Source of the DNA: Hungatella sp. UBA4396
Lineage (GTDB): Bacteria; Bacillota; Clostridia; Lachnospirales; Lachnospiraceae
Reading direction: 5' to 3'
Length of the DNA: 64,000 bases
NCBI GenBank assembly: GCA_002389905.1
Contig: DGRE01000020.1
Coordinates: forward strand, 1 to 64,000
The first letter of the stretch is position 1. Each line of letters starts with the position of its first letter. Positions 1 to 8,896 of the stretch are shown here, piece after piece. The position numbers and the translations under genes were made by a program. A model generated the notes under the pieces. It worked only from the letters and a program-made list of their open reading frames with translations, searched no databases and was not told where the DNA came from.

Positions 1-16
1 TACTTTTTTGTTTCAA
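1..16 (-). CDS. possible 5' end of the next gene, cut by the window edge
   Basis: Reading leftwards after the EIIC stop, a perfect AGGAGGT lies at 24-30 and is followed seven bases later by a TTG codon at 14-16 that opens a frame running off the edge. Only five codons are visible. The position suggests another gene of the PTS operon, but the product cannot be named. Confidence 0.25.
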
Positions 17-37
17 ACTTATGACCTCCTATGACTT

Positions 38-1336
38 TTAATCTGATATTTCTCCCTGTTCCATCTCCACCATTTTCTTCTCATAGATCTTAAAGAATGG
101 GAAGTAAAAAATTCCATCCAGTACAATCAAAACAATAATCAGTACCGGTGCTTTCCAGTCCATGGTGGAGAAGAATGCTCCGATCACAGACGGCATCTGC
201 CAGGACAGCATGGCAAAGCTCTTTCCGATCAACCCCAGCTTCATCGCCAGAAAGGCAATGGTGCCATTTAAAATGGAAGTTGATAAAAACGGGATAAAGA
301 ATATGGGATTCAGCATCAACGGCAACCCGAAGATAATCGGCTCTGAAATATTAAAGAAAGCCGGAAGAATTCCCATTCTTCCAATGGTCTTAAGCTGCTT
401 GGATTTTGACATGGACAACAGCACAGCCAGTGCCAGAACTGAGCCGCAGCCGCCGATTACTACAAAGTACACCCAGAATGGCGTGGTGAAAATGCTGGGC
501 AGAGCCTGTCCGGCCGCATGGGCAGCCGCATTGAGGGATAAGTTTCCGTCACGGATGGGAGCCAGCACACCGGCCAGGGCCGCATCGTGGATTCCAAAGA
601 ACCAGAATATATGCACCATCAAAGTGATTATGATGGTAAAGCCTACGTTGTCCACAGCCGTTAAAGAAGGAGAAATCGCATGATAAATCAGCTTCGGCAG
701 AGTGGTTCCCATCTTGTTCATAACCGCAAATACCAGAATGTAAATCCCCATAAGAATCGCTCCCGGCACAATGGAGGCAAATACATCCGATAGGGAGGCC
801 GGAACCGTATCAGGAAGCTTGATCTTGCCTAATTCCCTTTTTACCATATAGCAGTAAAGGTCCGCTGTTACAATGGCGATCAGCATGGCCGGAACAAGAC
901 CCTTTCCATCCATAAAGGATATCTCCGCCGTCTTTCCATCCCAGCCCAAAACAAGAGGTTCTACAGTCAGCATCAAGAATCCGAATACTCCCAGCAGGAT
1001 CGGAAGAAACGACTCCACCTTTCTGGATTTACAAAGGAAATGAATGATTCCGATGCAGATATACAGGGACATGGCTCCCAGAGTCAAAGCATTGATCCAG
1101 GAAAAGATCATTGAATTGTCTGCCACAAATTTTGCCCACCCAAGGGTAAATCCGGTACCCGCAGTTTCCACAGACGGTGCGGAGCTTATGACAGCCCCCA
1201 TTCCTCCTATAAATGTGATTGGCAGCAAGGATACAAACGCATCCCGGATCGCCCGCAGGTGGCATTCATTCCCCATTTTATCAGCCACCGGCATTACATA
1301 TTTTTCCATTGCTCCACTAATTGATTGTATTCCCAT
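38..1336 (-). CDS. PTS sugar transporter subunit EIIC, cellobiose/beta-glucoside (Lac) type
   Basis: This is an integral membrane permease of the phosphotransferase system, 432 residues, with about ten hydrophobic segments and the EIIC fold of the lactose/cellobiose family across most of its length. It would move a beta-glucoside through the membrane while EIIA/EIIB partners phosphorylate it; neither partner is visible here, so they lie beyond the left edge or elsewhere. The start at 1336 is chosen because AGGAGG sits six bases upstream; the frame is open 18 codons further but those overlap the preceding gene. It lies 13 bp after the GH1 gene in the same direction, so the two are surely co-transcribed. 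The sugar is inferred from the neighbouring glycosidase. Confidence 0.9.
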   Translation of the reverse strand: MGIQSISGAMEKYVMPVADKMGNECHLRAIRDAFVSLLPITFIGGMGAVISSAPSVETAGTGFTLGWAKFVADNSMIFSWINALTLGAMSLYICIGIIHFLCKSRKVESFLPILLGVFGFLMLTVEPLVLGWDGKTAEISFMDGKGLVPAMLIAIVTADLYCYMVKRELGKIKLPDTVPASLSDVFASIVPGAILMGIYILVFAVMNKMGTTLPKLIYHAISPSLTAVDNVGFTIIITLMVHIFWFFGIHDAALAGVLAPIRDGNLSLNAAAHAAGQALPSIFTTPFWVYFVVIGGCGSVLALAVLLSMSKSKQLKTIGRMGILPAFFNISEPIIFGLPLMLNPIFFIPFLSTSILNGTIAFLAMKLGLIGKSFAMLSWQMPSVIGAFFSTMDWKAPVLIIVLIVLDGIFYFPFFKIYEKKMVEMEQGEISD

Positions 1337-1349
1337 ATTGTACCTCCTC

Positions 1350-2744
1350 TTAATATTGTTCTCTCCTGATTGAATCACCCCCTGATTCAATCACCTCTTT
1401 GTACCATTCATAGCTCTTCTTTGATTTGCGCATCAGGCCGTTTCCATAATCCACCGCTACCAGCCCGTACCGCTTTTCTGTTCCGTTTTTCCAGGAATAT
1501 AAGTCAAAAGGTGACCATGCGTAATATCCCCTTACATCACACCCCTCTTCCTTTGCATTAAGAACGGCGTTGATATGCTGATTCATGAACTCAATTCTCT
1601 CTCTGTCATCGATCTGTTCTGCGCTCTCATCCTCATAAAGTCCAATGCCGTTTTCCGTAATATAAATGGGAAGATGGTATTTTTTCCAGCAGCGGCATAT
1701 CCCTTCATAAAGGCCCTGGGGAAATATCTCTGTATCCCATTCTGTATAACGGCTGTCCTCTGGCCTTACCTGTTCAAACCAGCCTTTTATAATGGTCTGG
1801 GACGTGCCCTTTTCCTTGCTGCCCTTATTATTGACAATCAGCGTGGTCTCTCCGGTTTCATAAGGCTTGATCACCGCCCTGGCATAATAGTTAAGCCCCA
1901 GAAAATCTACGGTATACTTTTGCATAAGCTCAATATCTGCCGGAAGAATCATGGATAAGTCGCAGCTCTCCGCCAGTTTCTCCAGCAGATCCCCGGGAAT
2001 CTGCCCCATGGCGGCCACATCGAGAATCCAGTTGTTATAAAAGTTCTCGGCATACCGCATGGCAATCAGAGATTTCACTGTCTTATCCACCCCGTAAACC
2101 GGGGCAAAGGAATGGACAATTCCGATCTGACCATCATAGTCACCTTCCCGGTAAGCTTTTATTGCCATGGCAGAGGCCAGCATCATATAATAAGAGGCTG
2201 TCACTGTCTCCTGAAGGCTTTGATGGCCGGGCGGATAATTGCCGATCAGATAACCGCTGAAGGTATAATAGCGCGGCTCATTGAAAGTGGTCCAAAGCTT
2301 TACCCTGTCCCCAAACCGCTCAAAGCATACCCTGGCGTAATGTGTATAGGCACTGCAGGTCTCCCGGTTCAGCCAGCCTCCCTCATCCTCCAGATATTGA
2401 GGTAAATCCCAATGAAAAATTGTCACCATAGGAACAATTCCATAAGAAATACAGGTATCAATGAGACGGTTGTAAAATGCAATCCCTTCTTCATTGACCT
2501 CCCCTTTCCGGTTGGAAATGATTCTGGGCCAGGCAAGAGAAAAGCGGTAGCTGTTCTGCCCTCCTTCCTTCATCATACGGATGTCTTCCTCATAGCGGTG
2601 ATAATGGTCGCTGGCTACATCCCCATTTTCCAGACCCTTTTCATGTAAGTATTTGTCCCAGTTGGACTGGACCCTGTTTCCCTCCCGGGAACCGCCCTCG
2701 CATTGGTAGGAGGCCGTTGCGCCTCCCCATAAGAATCCTTTCAC
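1350..2744 (-). CDS. 6-phospho-beta-glycosidase, GH1
   Basis: A cytoplasmic GH1 hydrolase, 464 residues, a usual family length. The acid/base motif TFNEPRYY (about residue 150) and the nucleophile motif YITENGIG (about residue 360) are both present. Near the C-terminus the loop reads SWKNGTEKRYG; the Ser, Lys and Tyr in this pattern are the ones that bind the 6-phosphate in phospho-beta-galactosidases and phospho-beta-glucosidases, whereas plain beta-glucosidases carry Glu-Trp here. So the substrate is probably the phosphorylated disaccharide delivered by the adjacent EIIC. The start is GTG at 2744 with AGGAGGGG seven bases upstream. Gluco versus galacto preference cannot be decided from the sequence. 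Confidence 0.9.
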   Translation of the reverse strand: MKGFLWGGATASYQCEGGSREGNRVQSNWDKYLHEKGLENGDVASDHYHRYEEDIRMMKEGGQNSYRFSLAWPRIISNRKGEVNEEGIAFYNRLIDTCISYGIVPMVTIFHWDLPQYLEDEGGWLNRETCSAYTHYARVCFERFGDRVKLWTTFNEPRYYTFSGYLIGNYPPGHQSLQETVTASYYMMLASAMAIKAYREGDYDGQIGIVHSFAPVYGVDKTVKSLIAMRYAENFYNNWILDVAAMGQIPGDLLEKLAESCDLSMILPADIELMQKYTVDFLGLNYYARAVIKPYETGETTLIVNNKGSKEKGTSQTIIKGWFEQVRPEDSRYTEWDTEIFPQGLYEGICRCWKKYHLPIYITENGIGLYEDESAEQIDDRERIEFMNQHINAVLNAKEEGCDVRGYYAWSPFDLYSWKNGTEKRYGLVAVDYGNGLMRKSKKSYEWYKEVIESGGDSIRREQY

Positions 2745-2774
2745 GTTTATCCCCTCCTGTATTTTGATGACTTC

Positions 2775-2803
2775 ATTATAACAACCCCATAGAATAAAAT
2801 AAA
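2775..2803 (-). promoter_or_regulatory. candidate promoter of the GH1-EIIC operon
   Basis: A perfect TATAAT on the minus strand (2775-2780) lies 31 bp before the GTG start. The -35 at 17 bp spacing (TTTATT, 2798-2803) is poor and overlaps the foot of the preceding hairpin, which fits a promoter needing activation. Confidence 0.4.
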
Positions 2804-2844
2804 ATCTGATTTTTCCGCCGTGTAACGGAAAAATCAGATTTTAT
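2799..2844 (-). terminator. 19-bp perfect hairpin between regulator and GH1 gene
   Basis: Arms 2799-2817 and 2826-2844 are perfectly complementary with an 8-base loop. On the minus strand the hairpin starts 10 bases after the regulator stop and is followed by TTTATTCT, so the simplest reading is an intrinsic terminator. An antitermination target for the PRD regulator is the alternative. Confidence 0.6.
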
Positions 2845-2853
2845 GAAACCATC

Positions 2854-4710
2854 TTAAATGAGCAGGTCCATAAATTTCCCGCAGTCATTGATTTTAGCCA
2901 GCTTGTGGATGGTATTGGCCTTAAACAGGTTATCAATCATCACATTGTACACCGGGATGATCGTATGATTCCAGGTAGGGGCCATAGCAAAAAGAAAAAT
3001 TATTTTTACATTGTACTCTCCCCAATGCAGCTTGTTTTTCAAAATACAGACACAGACTGCCGTGTGTTCCGCATTATTTTCCATTGCATGGGCAAAGGCA
3101 AATCCCGGCTCAAAGGCAGTCGGGGCGATGGCTTCCCGCTTCATCACACTTTCATAGAATCCATTCCCAACATATCCCTGTTCCCTAAGGTTTCTGCACA
3201 TGAAGGCGACCGCATCTTCCCTTGAGTTAAATTCCATATCCGTAAAAAATAAGGAAGGCTTGAACAATGCTTTAAAATATGTCTTGACACTGCTTAACTG
3301 GTTCCCCCGAACCACAGTCAAAAGCTTTTCCTTTTCGTGATAATCAAGGAAATTCCTGCAAAGAATCACTGTTACTCCGTCAGGACAGGAAGCCAGAGGA
3401 ACTGTTGTCAGTACCACGATGATGTCCTTTGGCATGTCCTGGGGATAATGGAATATGGAATAGTTATAGGCAATCTTTAGTCTGCACTCTCCTATATTGG
3501 AAAGCCTTTTGGCTATCAGTTCCGTGATCTGCTTCCCAAATGGATTGATGAGAGCAACCTTTTTCTCCACCCTGCCCATATTGGATTCCATTGCGCAAAT
3601 GAAATGAACGGTGACCATCCCAATCTCATGCTCATTAATCTCCACACCTGTAATCCGCTTAAAACGGTCTGCAAAGTAAATGCTGATATCGTATTCCATA
3701 GGGTACTGAGACTTGACACGGGACAGCACAGGACTTATTAAGTACTGATCATTCCTGCTCCGCCGCAGGATTCCGTCCAATTGAACCTCCAATTCTTTAT
3801 GGAACTCCTGATCCCCCGTAAAATCAAAGCCATATTCCACATTGATATCAATGAGTATTTTGGAAAGAATGGTTCCGGACTGGCTTCCCTCTTCTTTTGC
3901 GTAATAGAAATCATTGCGGAACAGCTTGTGAAAATACTGAATTTCGTGAGGAGGCAGTGACAGGCCAAGCATATGTTTAAGCCCTGCAAGGATTTCCCTT
4001 ATGCTGCCCATATCATTTTCAGAAGTCTCTTCCTTAAGATTTATAGGCTCCAATTCATAGCCGGCCGCAATTCTCTCCGCCATCACCGCCGTGCTGATCA
4101 TCAGGCGTACAATTGTGATATCATAAAACCATTGTTCCCTGTGAACGCAGCTTTTTAAGATTATATCCTTCCAGTCCAGCATATTCACATATTCAAAAAA
4201 AGGCTGATAGCTTCCCACATCAAAATACTGGTTCAAATTGCTGGTGATCATATAATGGCTGTAGTAATCACGCTTCCCGCTCTCGGAAAGCTCCAGCACC
4301 AAAAGACCGTTCTTCTTGCATATCCTCTCTCTGCCGCTTCCCCGTTCCATGCTTCTGTTAATCTGTCCCACCAGCTTGGCAAGCATGGAATCACTGATGT
4401 AGAGTTCATCTGCAAGCTCCAGATAAGGTACTGCTTTGTCAAATAAAACCCTTCTGACGATTTCCCGTTTTATATCCTCCTCTGATTCCAGGACAGCAGC
4501 CGTCCCGCCGCTTTCCATGCCACGGTCTTTTAAATAATAGCCTTGTCCCATCCGTGAGAGAATCTCTTCCGTTCCCAGTTCTGCATTAATCTCCCTGATA
4601 TCGTTTCTAACTGTCCTGTCACTGACATGAAGCAGCCCGGCGATTCTCTGGGAGGTGAGGAATTCATGTTCTGTCAACAAATCCCATATTTTCCTTTGTC
4701 TAGATGTCAT
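2854..4710 (-). CDS. BglG/LicR-type transcriptional regulator with PRD and PTS domains
   Basis: A 618-residue multi-domain regulator. The order is an N-terminal DeoR/HTH_11-like helix-turn-helix (residues 1-60), a second HTH region (about 90-165), two PTS regulation domains (about 190-400, with conserved His in PPHEIQYFHKL and in NEHEIGMVTVHF), an EIIB-like segment (about 405-490) and a mannitol/fructose-type EIIA domain (about 490-618, active-site His in FAFAHAM). The EIIB-like part starts ALINPFGKQ and lacks the usual phosphorylatable Cys. Such proteins sense the phosphorylation state of the PTS and activate the adjacent sugar operon. Start 4710 has GGAGGT eight bases upstream. It lies directly upstream of the GH1-EIIC genes and very likely controls them. 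Confidence 0.9.
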   Translation of the reverse strand: MTSRQRKIWDLLTEHEFLTSQRIAGLLHVSDRTVRNDIREINAELGTEEILSRMGQGYYLKDRGMESGGTAAVLESEEDIKREIVRRVLFDKAVPYLELADELYISDSMLAKLVGQINRSMERGSGRERICKKNGLLVLELSESGKRDYYSHYMITSNLNQYFDVGSYQPFFEYVNMLDWKDIILKSCVHREQWFYDITIVRLMISTAVMAERIAAGYELEPINLKEETSENDMGSIREILAGLKHMLGLSLPPHEIQYFHKLFRNDFYYAKEEGSQSGTILSKILIDINVEYGFDFTGDQEFHKELEVQLDGILRRSRNDQYLISPVLSRVKSQYPMEYDISIYFADRFKRITGVEINEHEIGMVTVHFICAMESNMGRVEKKVALINPFGKQITELIAKRLSNIGECRLKIAYNYSIFHYPQDMPKDIIVVLTTVPLASCPDGVTVILCRNFLDYHEKEKLLTVVRGNQLSSVKTYFKALFKPSLFFTDMEFNSREDAVAFMCRNLREQGYVGNGFYESVMKREAIAPTAFEPGFAFAHAMENNAEHTAVCVCILKNKLHWGEYNVKIIFLFAMAPTWNHTIIPVYNVMIDNLFKANTIHKLAKINDCGKFMDLLI

Positions 4711-4997
4711 TTGTACACCTCCATGAACACATACAACGGCCTGTTAAACTATTTGGTTATAATTATACCAAGCCGCCACCACAACGGCTAGTCCTAAGTA
4801 CCATAAATTTTCTGCGCTGTTTCATAAGAGGATTTCATCTCCGATGGGTAAAGAAGTAAAAGTATACAATTTTCCCCCTTAAATTTCCAAATCTTTGTTA
4901 ACACTTTCAGTTCAAAATAGGGTATATTATTAAATGTAACCCCCCAATACATTATATAGTTTTTGCTACACCCCATAAGAAACGAAATACCTTCTCC
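4711..4997. other. intergenic region, regulator promoter side
   Basis: No gene is supported here; the open frames lack ribosome sites and family resemblance. On the minus strand an extended -10 (TGGTATAAT, TATAAT at 4762-4767) lies about 50 bp before the regulator start. It sits inside a near-palindrome, TTGG-TTATAATTATA-CCAA, which could be an operator for autoregulation. Confidence 0.4.
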
Positions 4998-5030
4998 GAA
5001 AAAGACCGGCCTCCCCAGCCGGTCTTTTTC
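4998..5030 (-). terminator. intrinsic terminator of dacF
   Basis: Arms 4998-5010 and 5018-5030 match perfectly over 13 bp around a 7-base loop. In the dacF direction the 3' arm ends in a T-run, 14 bp after the stop codon. The T-rich far side would allow some bidirectional action. Confidence 0.85.
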
Positions 5031-5043
5031 ATTTCTCTTTTTA

Positions 5044-6480
5044 TTACTTTTTCTTTGTATTGCGGCGCTCCCTGAGAATCCTCTCAAAGTCTGCCGAATT
5101 TCCTTCTTCTCTTAAACGCCTTCTTCTCTCTTCTCTCCGAAGGGCATACTCTCTGGCCTCTTTCTTCTTCCGGTACATCAGAAATCCTGTCCCGCCTGCC
5201 GCCAGAACCAGTATGATTCCCACTACTGCAATGACTCCTAAAAATCCCTTGCCTCGTGCAGCCTTTGTCTCTTCTGAATCGGAATTCGTTTCCGGCTCCC
5301 CGGTACTTTCCTCTGAGGACTCCTGCTCCGATTCTTCTCCCGACGGCAAAACCTCACTTTCTGCAATGAGATAAGCCTGCCCCACATTCCTTTCATTATA
5401 GGAATATTGGATCAGGGCTACCGCCCCCTCCGGACTTTGGTCGGGAAGGTCTGTTACCAGGGTTTTATCTGCCTGAGAAAATTCAGAGCCCTTAGGCAGG
5501 GTTATGACCCGGTCCGCCTCCAGCTTCAGATCAGACGGCTTATAAGCAGTCCCATTGATTTCAATGGAATCCTCTCCTGATATATAGCTGGTTTCATTGC
5601 CTGTCACAGGGATATTTTCAAAGCGGTCATAGCCGAATTGCAGAAGACTTTTTCCGTCGACAAAGTACTGCCTTGGACTGCCCTTTAAGATAACAGAAAC
5701 CAGCCGCCTTCCATCCTGTTCCGCATAAGTGACAAGGGTGTTTCCGGCCTTGATGAGGTATCCGGTCTTTCCCGCCACAGCAGAAGGGAAATAAAATTCG
5801 CTGCCTGAGTCTGTTGTCTTCACCAGACGGTGCTCATTATAAATCGTGAGCCCTTCCGGATTCTTGATCATAGGCGGAAACGTATGGCTGAGAGCGGAGT
5901 TGATTTCCACAAGCTTTTTATTGCTGTAGGCTTCTCTTGCGATCAATGCCATATCATAGGCGGACACGTACTGGGTGTCACCGTTAAGTCCTGACGGATT
6001 GTCAAAATGGCTTTCCTGGCATCCCAGCTCTTCTATTTTTTCATTCATCATGGTGACAAACTCTTCCATGCTGCCAGCCACATGCTCTGCAAGAGCATTT
6101 CCCGCCTGATTGCAGGAATTCAGCAGAAGGGAATAAAGACAATCCTCCACGGAAAGCTGGTCCCCTTCGGTCACATTTAATTTATTTCCGCTGTCCGGTT
6201 CCACATTGTTAACAGCATTCTTTGAAAATGTGACCATTTCCTCAGGGCTGCTATTTTCTAAAACCACCAGGGCAGTCAAAACCTTGGTAATGCTGGCCGG
6301 GGGATAAGTGGTATGGATTTTCTGACCGAATAAGACAGCGCCGGAATCCACGTCCACCACAATGCCCGCTTCCGCCTGAATTCCTGTATCAGAAGGCCAC
6401 TCCGGGTTTGCATATACAGTCATAAGTAACATCTGGCTAGCCAGCAAAAAGCTCACCAATGCCTTTAATGGGCCTCTCAT
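5044..6480 (-). CDS. dacF: D-alanyl-D-alanine carboxypeptidase (penicillin-binding protein 5/DacF family)
   Basis: A secreted, membrane-anchored serine peptidase that trims the terminal D-Ala from peptidoglycan stem peptides. The 478-residue protein has an N-terminal signal peptide (about residues 1-24), then the three S11 active-site motifs: SITK (PPASITKVLTAL), SCN (LLNSCNQAGN) and KTG (VAGKTGYLIKAG). A Ser/Glu-rich linker follows and the protein ends with a transmembrane helix (about 415-437) and a strongly basic tail, so the anchor is C-terminal. The start has AGGAGG seven bases upstream. It is followed by a good terminator and is probably transcribed alone or with rny, whose stop is 76 bp upstream. 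Confidence 0.92.
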   Translation of the reverse strand: MRGPLKALVSFLLASQMLLMTVYANPEWPSDTGIQAEAGIVVDVDSGAVLFGQKIHTTYPPASITKVLTALVVLENSSPEEMVTFSKNAVNNVEPDSGNKLNVTEGDQLSVEDCLYSLLLNSCNQAGNALAEHVAGSMEEFVTMMNEKIEELGCQESHFDNPSGLNGDTQYVSAYDMALIAREAYSNKKLVEINSALSHTFPPMIKNPEGLTIYNEHRLVKTTDSGSEFYFPSAVAGKTGYLIKAGNTLVTYAEQDGRRLVSVILKGSPRQYFVDGKSLLQFGYDRFENIPVTGNETSYISGEDSIEINGTAYKPSDLKLEADRVITLPKGSEFSQADKTLVTDLPDQSPEGAVALIQYSYNERNVGQAYLIAESEVLPSGEESEQESSEESTGEPETNSDSEETKAARGKGFLGVIAVVGIILVLAAGGTGFLMYRKKKEAREYALRREERRRRLREEGNSADFERILRERRNTKKK

Positions 6481-6506
6481 CTATCAATCCTCCTGACATG
6501 AAATAT

Positions 6507-6546
6507 GCCCTAAAACCGCATGGAAATACTTATACGGTTTTAGGGC
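6507..6546 (-). terminator. hairpin after rny
   Basis: Arms 6507-6518 and 6535-6546 are a perfect 12-bp inverted repeat starting 10 bases after the rny stop. The following tract is only ATATTTC, so termination may be partial, allowing read-through into dacF. Confidence 0.55.
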
Positions 6547-6556
6547 ACTATTTGCT

Positions 6557-8116
6557 TTACTTCGCGTAATCTGTAACTCTGGATTCCCGGATCACGTTGA
6601 CTTTAATCTGTCCCGGATATTCCAAGGATTCTTCGATCTTCTTGGAAACCTCGCGGGCCAGCAGAATCATATCATCATCACCGATCTGGTCCGGAACTAC
6701 CATAATCCGAACTTCACGTCCTGCCTGAATGGCAAAGGACTTGTCAACTCCCTTAAAGGAGTTGGTAATATCTTCTAACTGCTTTAATCTGTTTGTATAT
6801 GTCTCCAGAGTCTCTCTTCTGGCTCCAGGCCTTGCGGCAGAAATAGTATCTGCGGCCTGAACAATACATGCAATGAGGCTCTGCGGCTCAACGTCGCCAT
6901 GATGGGATTCCACCGTATTCAGCACAATAGGTGATTCCTTGTACTTCTTACACAGATCCACACCCAGCTGAATATGAGAACCTTCCATCTCATGGTCAAC
7001 GGCTTTTCCAATATCATGCAATAAGCCCGCCCGTTTGGCCATTCGGATATCAAGGCCAATCTCTCCGGCTAACAGCCCGGATAACTGAGCGACCTCAATG
7101 GAATGCTTTAATGCATTCTGTCCATAGCTGGTTCTGTACTTCAACTTTCCAAGAAGCCGTATGAGTTCCGGATGAAGTCCGTGAATGCCCACTTCAAGAG
7201 CAGCAGACTCTCCTTCTTCCCTCATATTGGTTTCCACTTCTTTTTGCGCCTTTTCCACCATCTCCTCGATCCGGGCTGGATGAATCCGCCCGTCTACAAT
7301 AAGACGCTCCAGGGCAATTCTGGCTACTTCCCTGCGGACCGGATCAAATCCGGATAATACCACTGCCTCAGGGGTATCGTCAATAATCAGCTCTACTCCC
7401 GTAAGGGTTTCCAAAGTACGAATGTTCCGTCCTTCCCTTCCGATGATTCTGCCTTTCATCTCATCGTTAGGAAGCTGTACAACGGAAACGGTCGTTTCCG
7501 CTACGTGATCGGCAGCACATCTTTGAATGGCCGTTACCACGTATTCCTTTGCCTTTTTATCGGCTTCTTCTTTTGCTTTGTTGTCAAGTTCCTTAATTAA
7601 TTTCGCAGTGTCATGTTTTACATCATCTTCAACAGATTTTAAAAGATATTCTTTTGCTTGTTCGGAGGTAAGTCCGGAAATCTTTTCCAGCTCCTGAATG
7701 CCTTTTTCATAGAGAGATTCCACTTCGGCATTTCTCTTGCTTAAGGCTTCCTCTCTGGCAGCCAGACCTGCCTCCCGTTTTTCCATAACTTCGGACTTCT
7801 TGTCCAGGTTTTCTTCTTTGCTTAATACTCGTCTTTCATAACGTTGAAGCTCAGCTCTTCTTTCTCTGGTTTCCTTTTCAAGCTCATTCTTAGTCTTTAG
7901 AGACTCTTCTTTTGCCTCAAGGAGAGCTTCACGCTTCTTTGTCTCAGCGGTCTTTAATGCTTCATCTATTATTTCCCGGGATTTTTCTTCTGCAGTACCA
8001 ATTTTGCTCTCGTAGGTATTCTTACGATAAGCTATGGCAGCAGACCAGGTGATAAAAGCAACTACTACTGATGCGGCTAACGCAATCAATGCAGTCGTTA
8101 ATAATGGTACTGACAC
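6557..8116 (-). CDS. rny: ribonuclease Y
   Basis: A membrane-tethered endoribonuclease that initiates mRNA decay. All expected parts are in order over 519 residues: an N-terminal transmembrane helix (about 4-26), a long charged coiled coil (about 30-200), a KH RNA-binding domain (around GRIIGREGRNIRTLE), and an HD phosphohydrolase domain with the metal motif LLHDIGKA followed by DHEMEGSH. The length is typical. The start is GTG at 8116 with AAGGAGG seven bases upstream. The order recA-recX-rny is common in Clostridia. Confidence 0.95.
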   Translation of the reverse strand: MSVPLLTTALIALAASVVVAFITWSAAIAYRKNTYESKIGTAEEKSREIIDEALKTAETKKREALLEAKEESLKTKNELEKETRERRAELQRYERRVLSKEENLDKKSEVMEKREAGLAAREEALSKRNAEVESLYEKGIQELEKISGLTSEQAKEYLLKSVEDDVKHDTAKLIKELDNKAKEEADKKAKEYVVTAIQRCAADHVAETTVSVVQLPNDEMKGRIIGREGRNIRTLETLTGVELIIDDTPEAVVLSGFDPVRREVARIALERLIVDGRIHPARIEEMVEKAQKEVETNMREEGESAALEVGIHGLHPELIRLLGKLKYRTSYGQNALKHSIEVAQLSGLLAGEIGLDIRMAKRAGLLHDIGKAVDHEMEGSHIQLGVDLCKKYKESPIVLNTVESHHGDVEPQSLIACIVQAADTISAARPGARRETLETYTNRLKQLEDITNSFKGVDKSFAIQAGREVRIMVVPDQIGDDDMILLAREVSKKIEESLEYPGQIKVNVIRESRVTDYAK

Positions 8117-8241
8117 AGGAGCACCTCCTTATTCGTTTTTCATTGTACGACAATACAACACTACAATTTTAAACTGTTTTATACATTATGTCAAGCATTT
8201 CGCCCCTGTTTCCAGCATACTTATACATATTTGTAATGGAG

Positions 8242-8850
8242 TCAGTCCATATCCCAGCCGCCGCCTAAAACCCTGCTGATTGCTTCGTAAGAAAAACCCT
8301 TTCTTCCCAGGGAAGCCATGACCTTTCCCTTTTCTTTAAACTCCATATTTTCCGGCTTTAAGCCCTTTTTCCGGATGTATTCCCGGATGCGCGCTTCCTC
8401 GTCCACCGGCTGCTCCTCCAGTATGTCCCGGATCATCTCTTTGTCCAGTCCCTTTCTCTGCAGCTCGTACCGGATCTGCCTTTCGCTCTTTTGTCTGGAA
8501 TGATATTCCACGTACCTGCGCCCATAGTCCTGATCATTGATAAAGCGGTGGTCCTTTAAAAAACCTATGGCATAATCAATGGCTTCCTGGGGGTAACCCC
8601 CTTCTTTTAATTTTCTCCTTAATTCCTGCTCCGTCTTATCCGATGCCTTTAAAAGAAAAATCACCCTTTCCCTGGCCCGCTTCATCAAAACGTCCTTAAG
8701 GATCTCCTGGTAAACCTCCTGGGAAAGAGTCTCTCCTTCTTCGATCCCAAATCTCTTAATCTCCCCTTTATAAAGAACAAAAGTAAAGTCTTCATCAAGA
8801 AAGACTTTACTCCTGCGCTTATCCACGGGCACAATCTCTGTCACTGTCAT
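8242..8850 (-). CDS. recX: regulatory protein RecX
   Basis: A cytoplasmic modulator that binds RecA filaments and restrains recombinase activity. The 202-residue protein has an N-terminal extension as in Firmicutes and then the helical RecX repeats, recognisable by RKLKEGGYPQEAIDYAI and by YVEYHSRQKSERQIRYELQRKG. It begins 46 bp after the recA stop on the same strand and has AAGAGG before its ATG, so it is presumably co-transcribed with recA under SOS control. Confidence 0.9.
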   Translation of the reverse strand: MTVTEIVPVDKRRSKVFLDEDFTFVLYKGEIKRFGIEEGETLSQEVYQEILKDVLMKRARERVIFLLKASDKTEQELRRKLKEGGYPQEAIDYAIGFLKDHRFINDQDYGRRYVEYHSRQKSERQIRYELQRKGLDKEMIRDILEEQPVDEEARIREYIRKKGLKPENMEFKEKGKVMASLGRKGFSYEAISRVLGGGWDMD

Positions 8851-8896
8851 AGATGCCTCTTATTTTTAAATGTTCCCTCTGAAAACAGTTTCAGGA

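Noticed and set aside
4794..5087. A 97-codon minus-strand frame upstream of dacF's terminator
   Set aside because: It spans the dacF stop and terminator and has no ribosome site.
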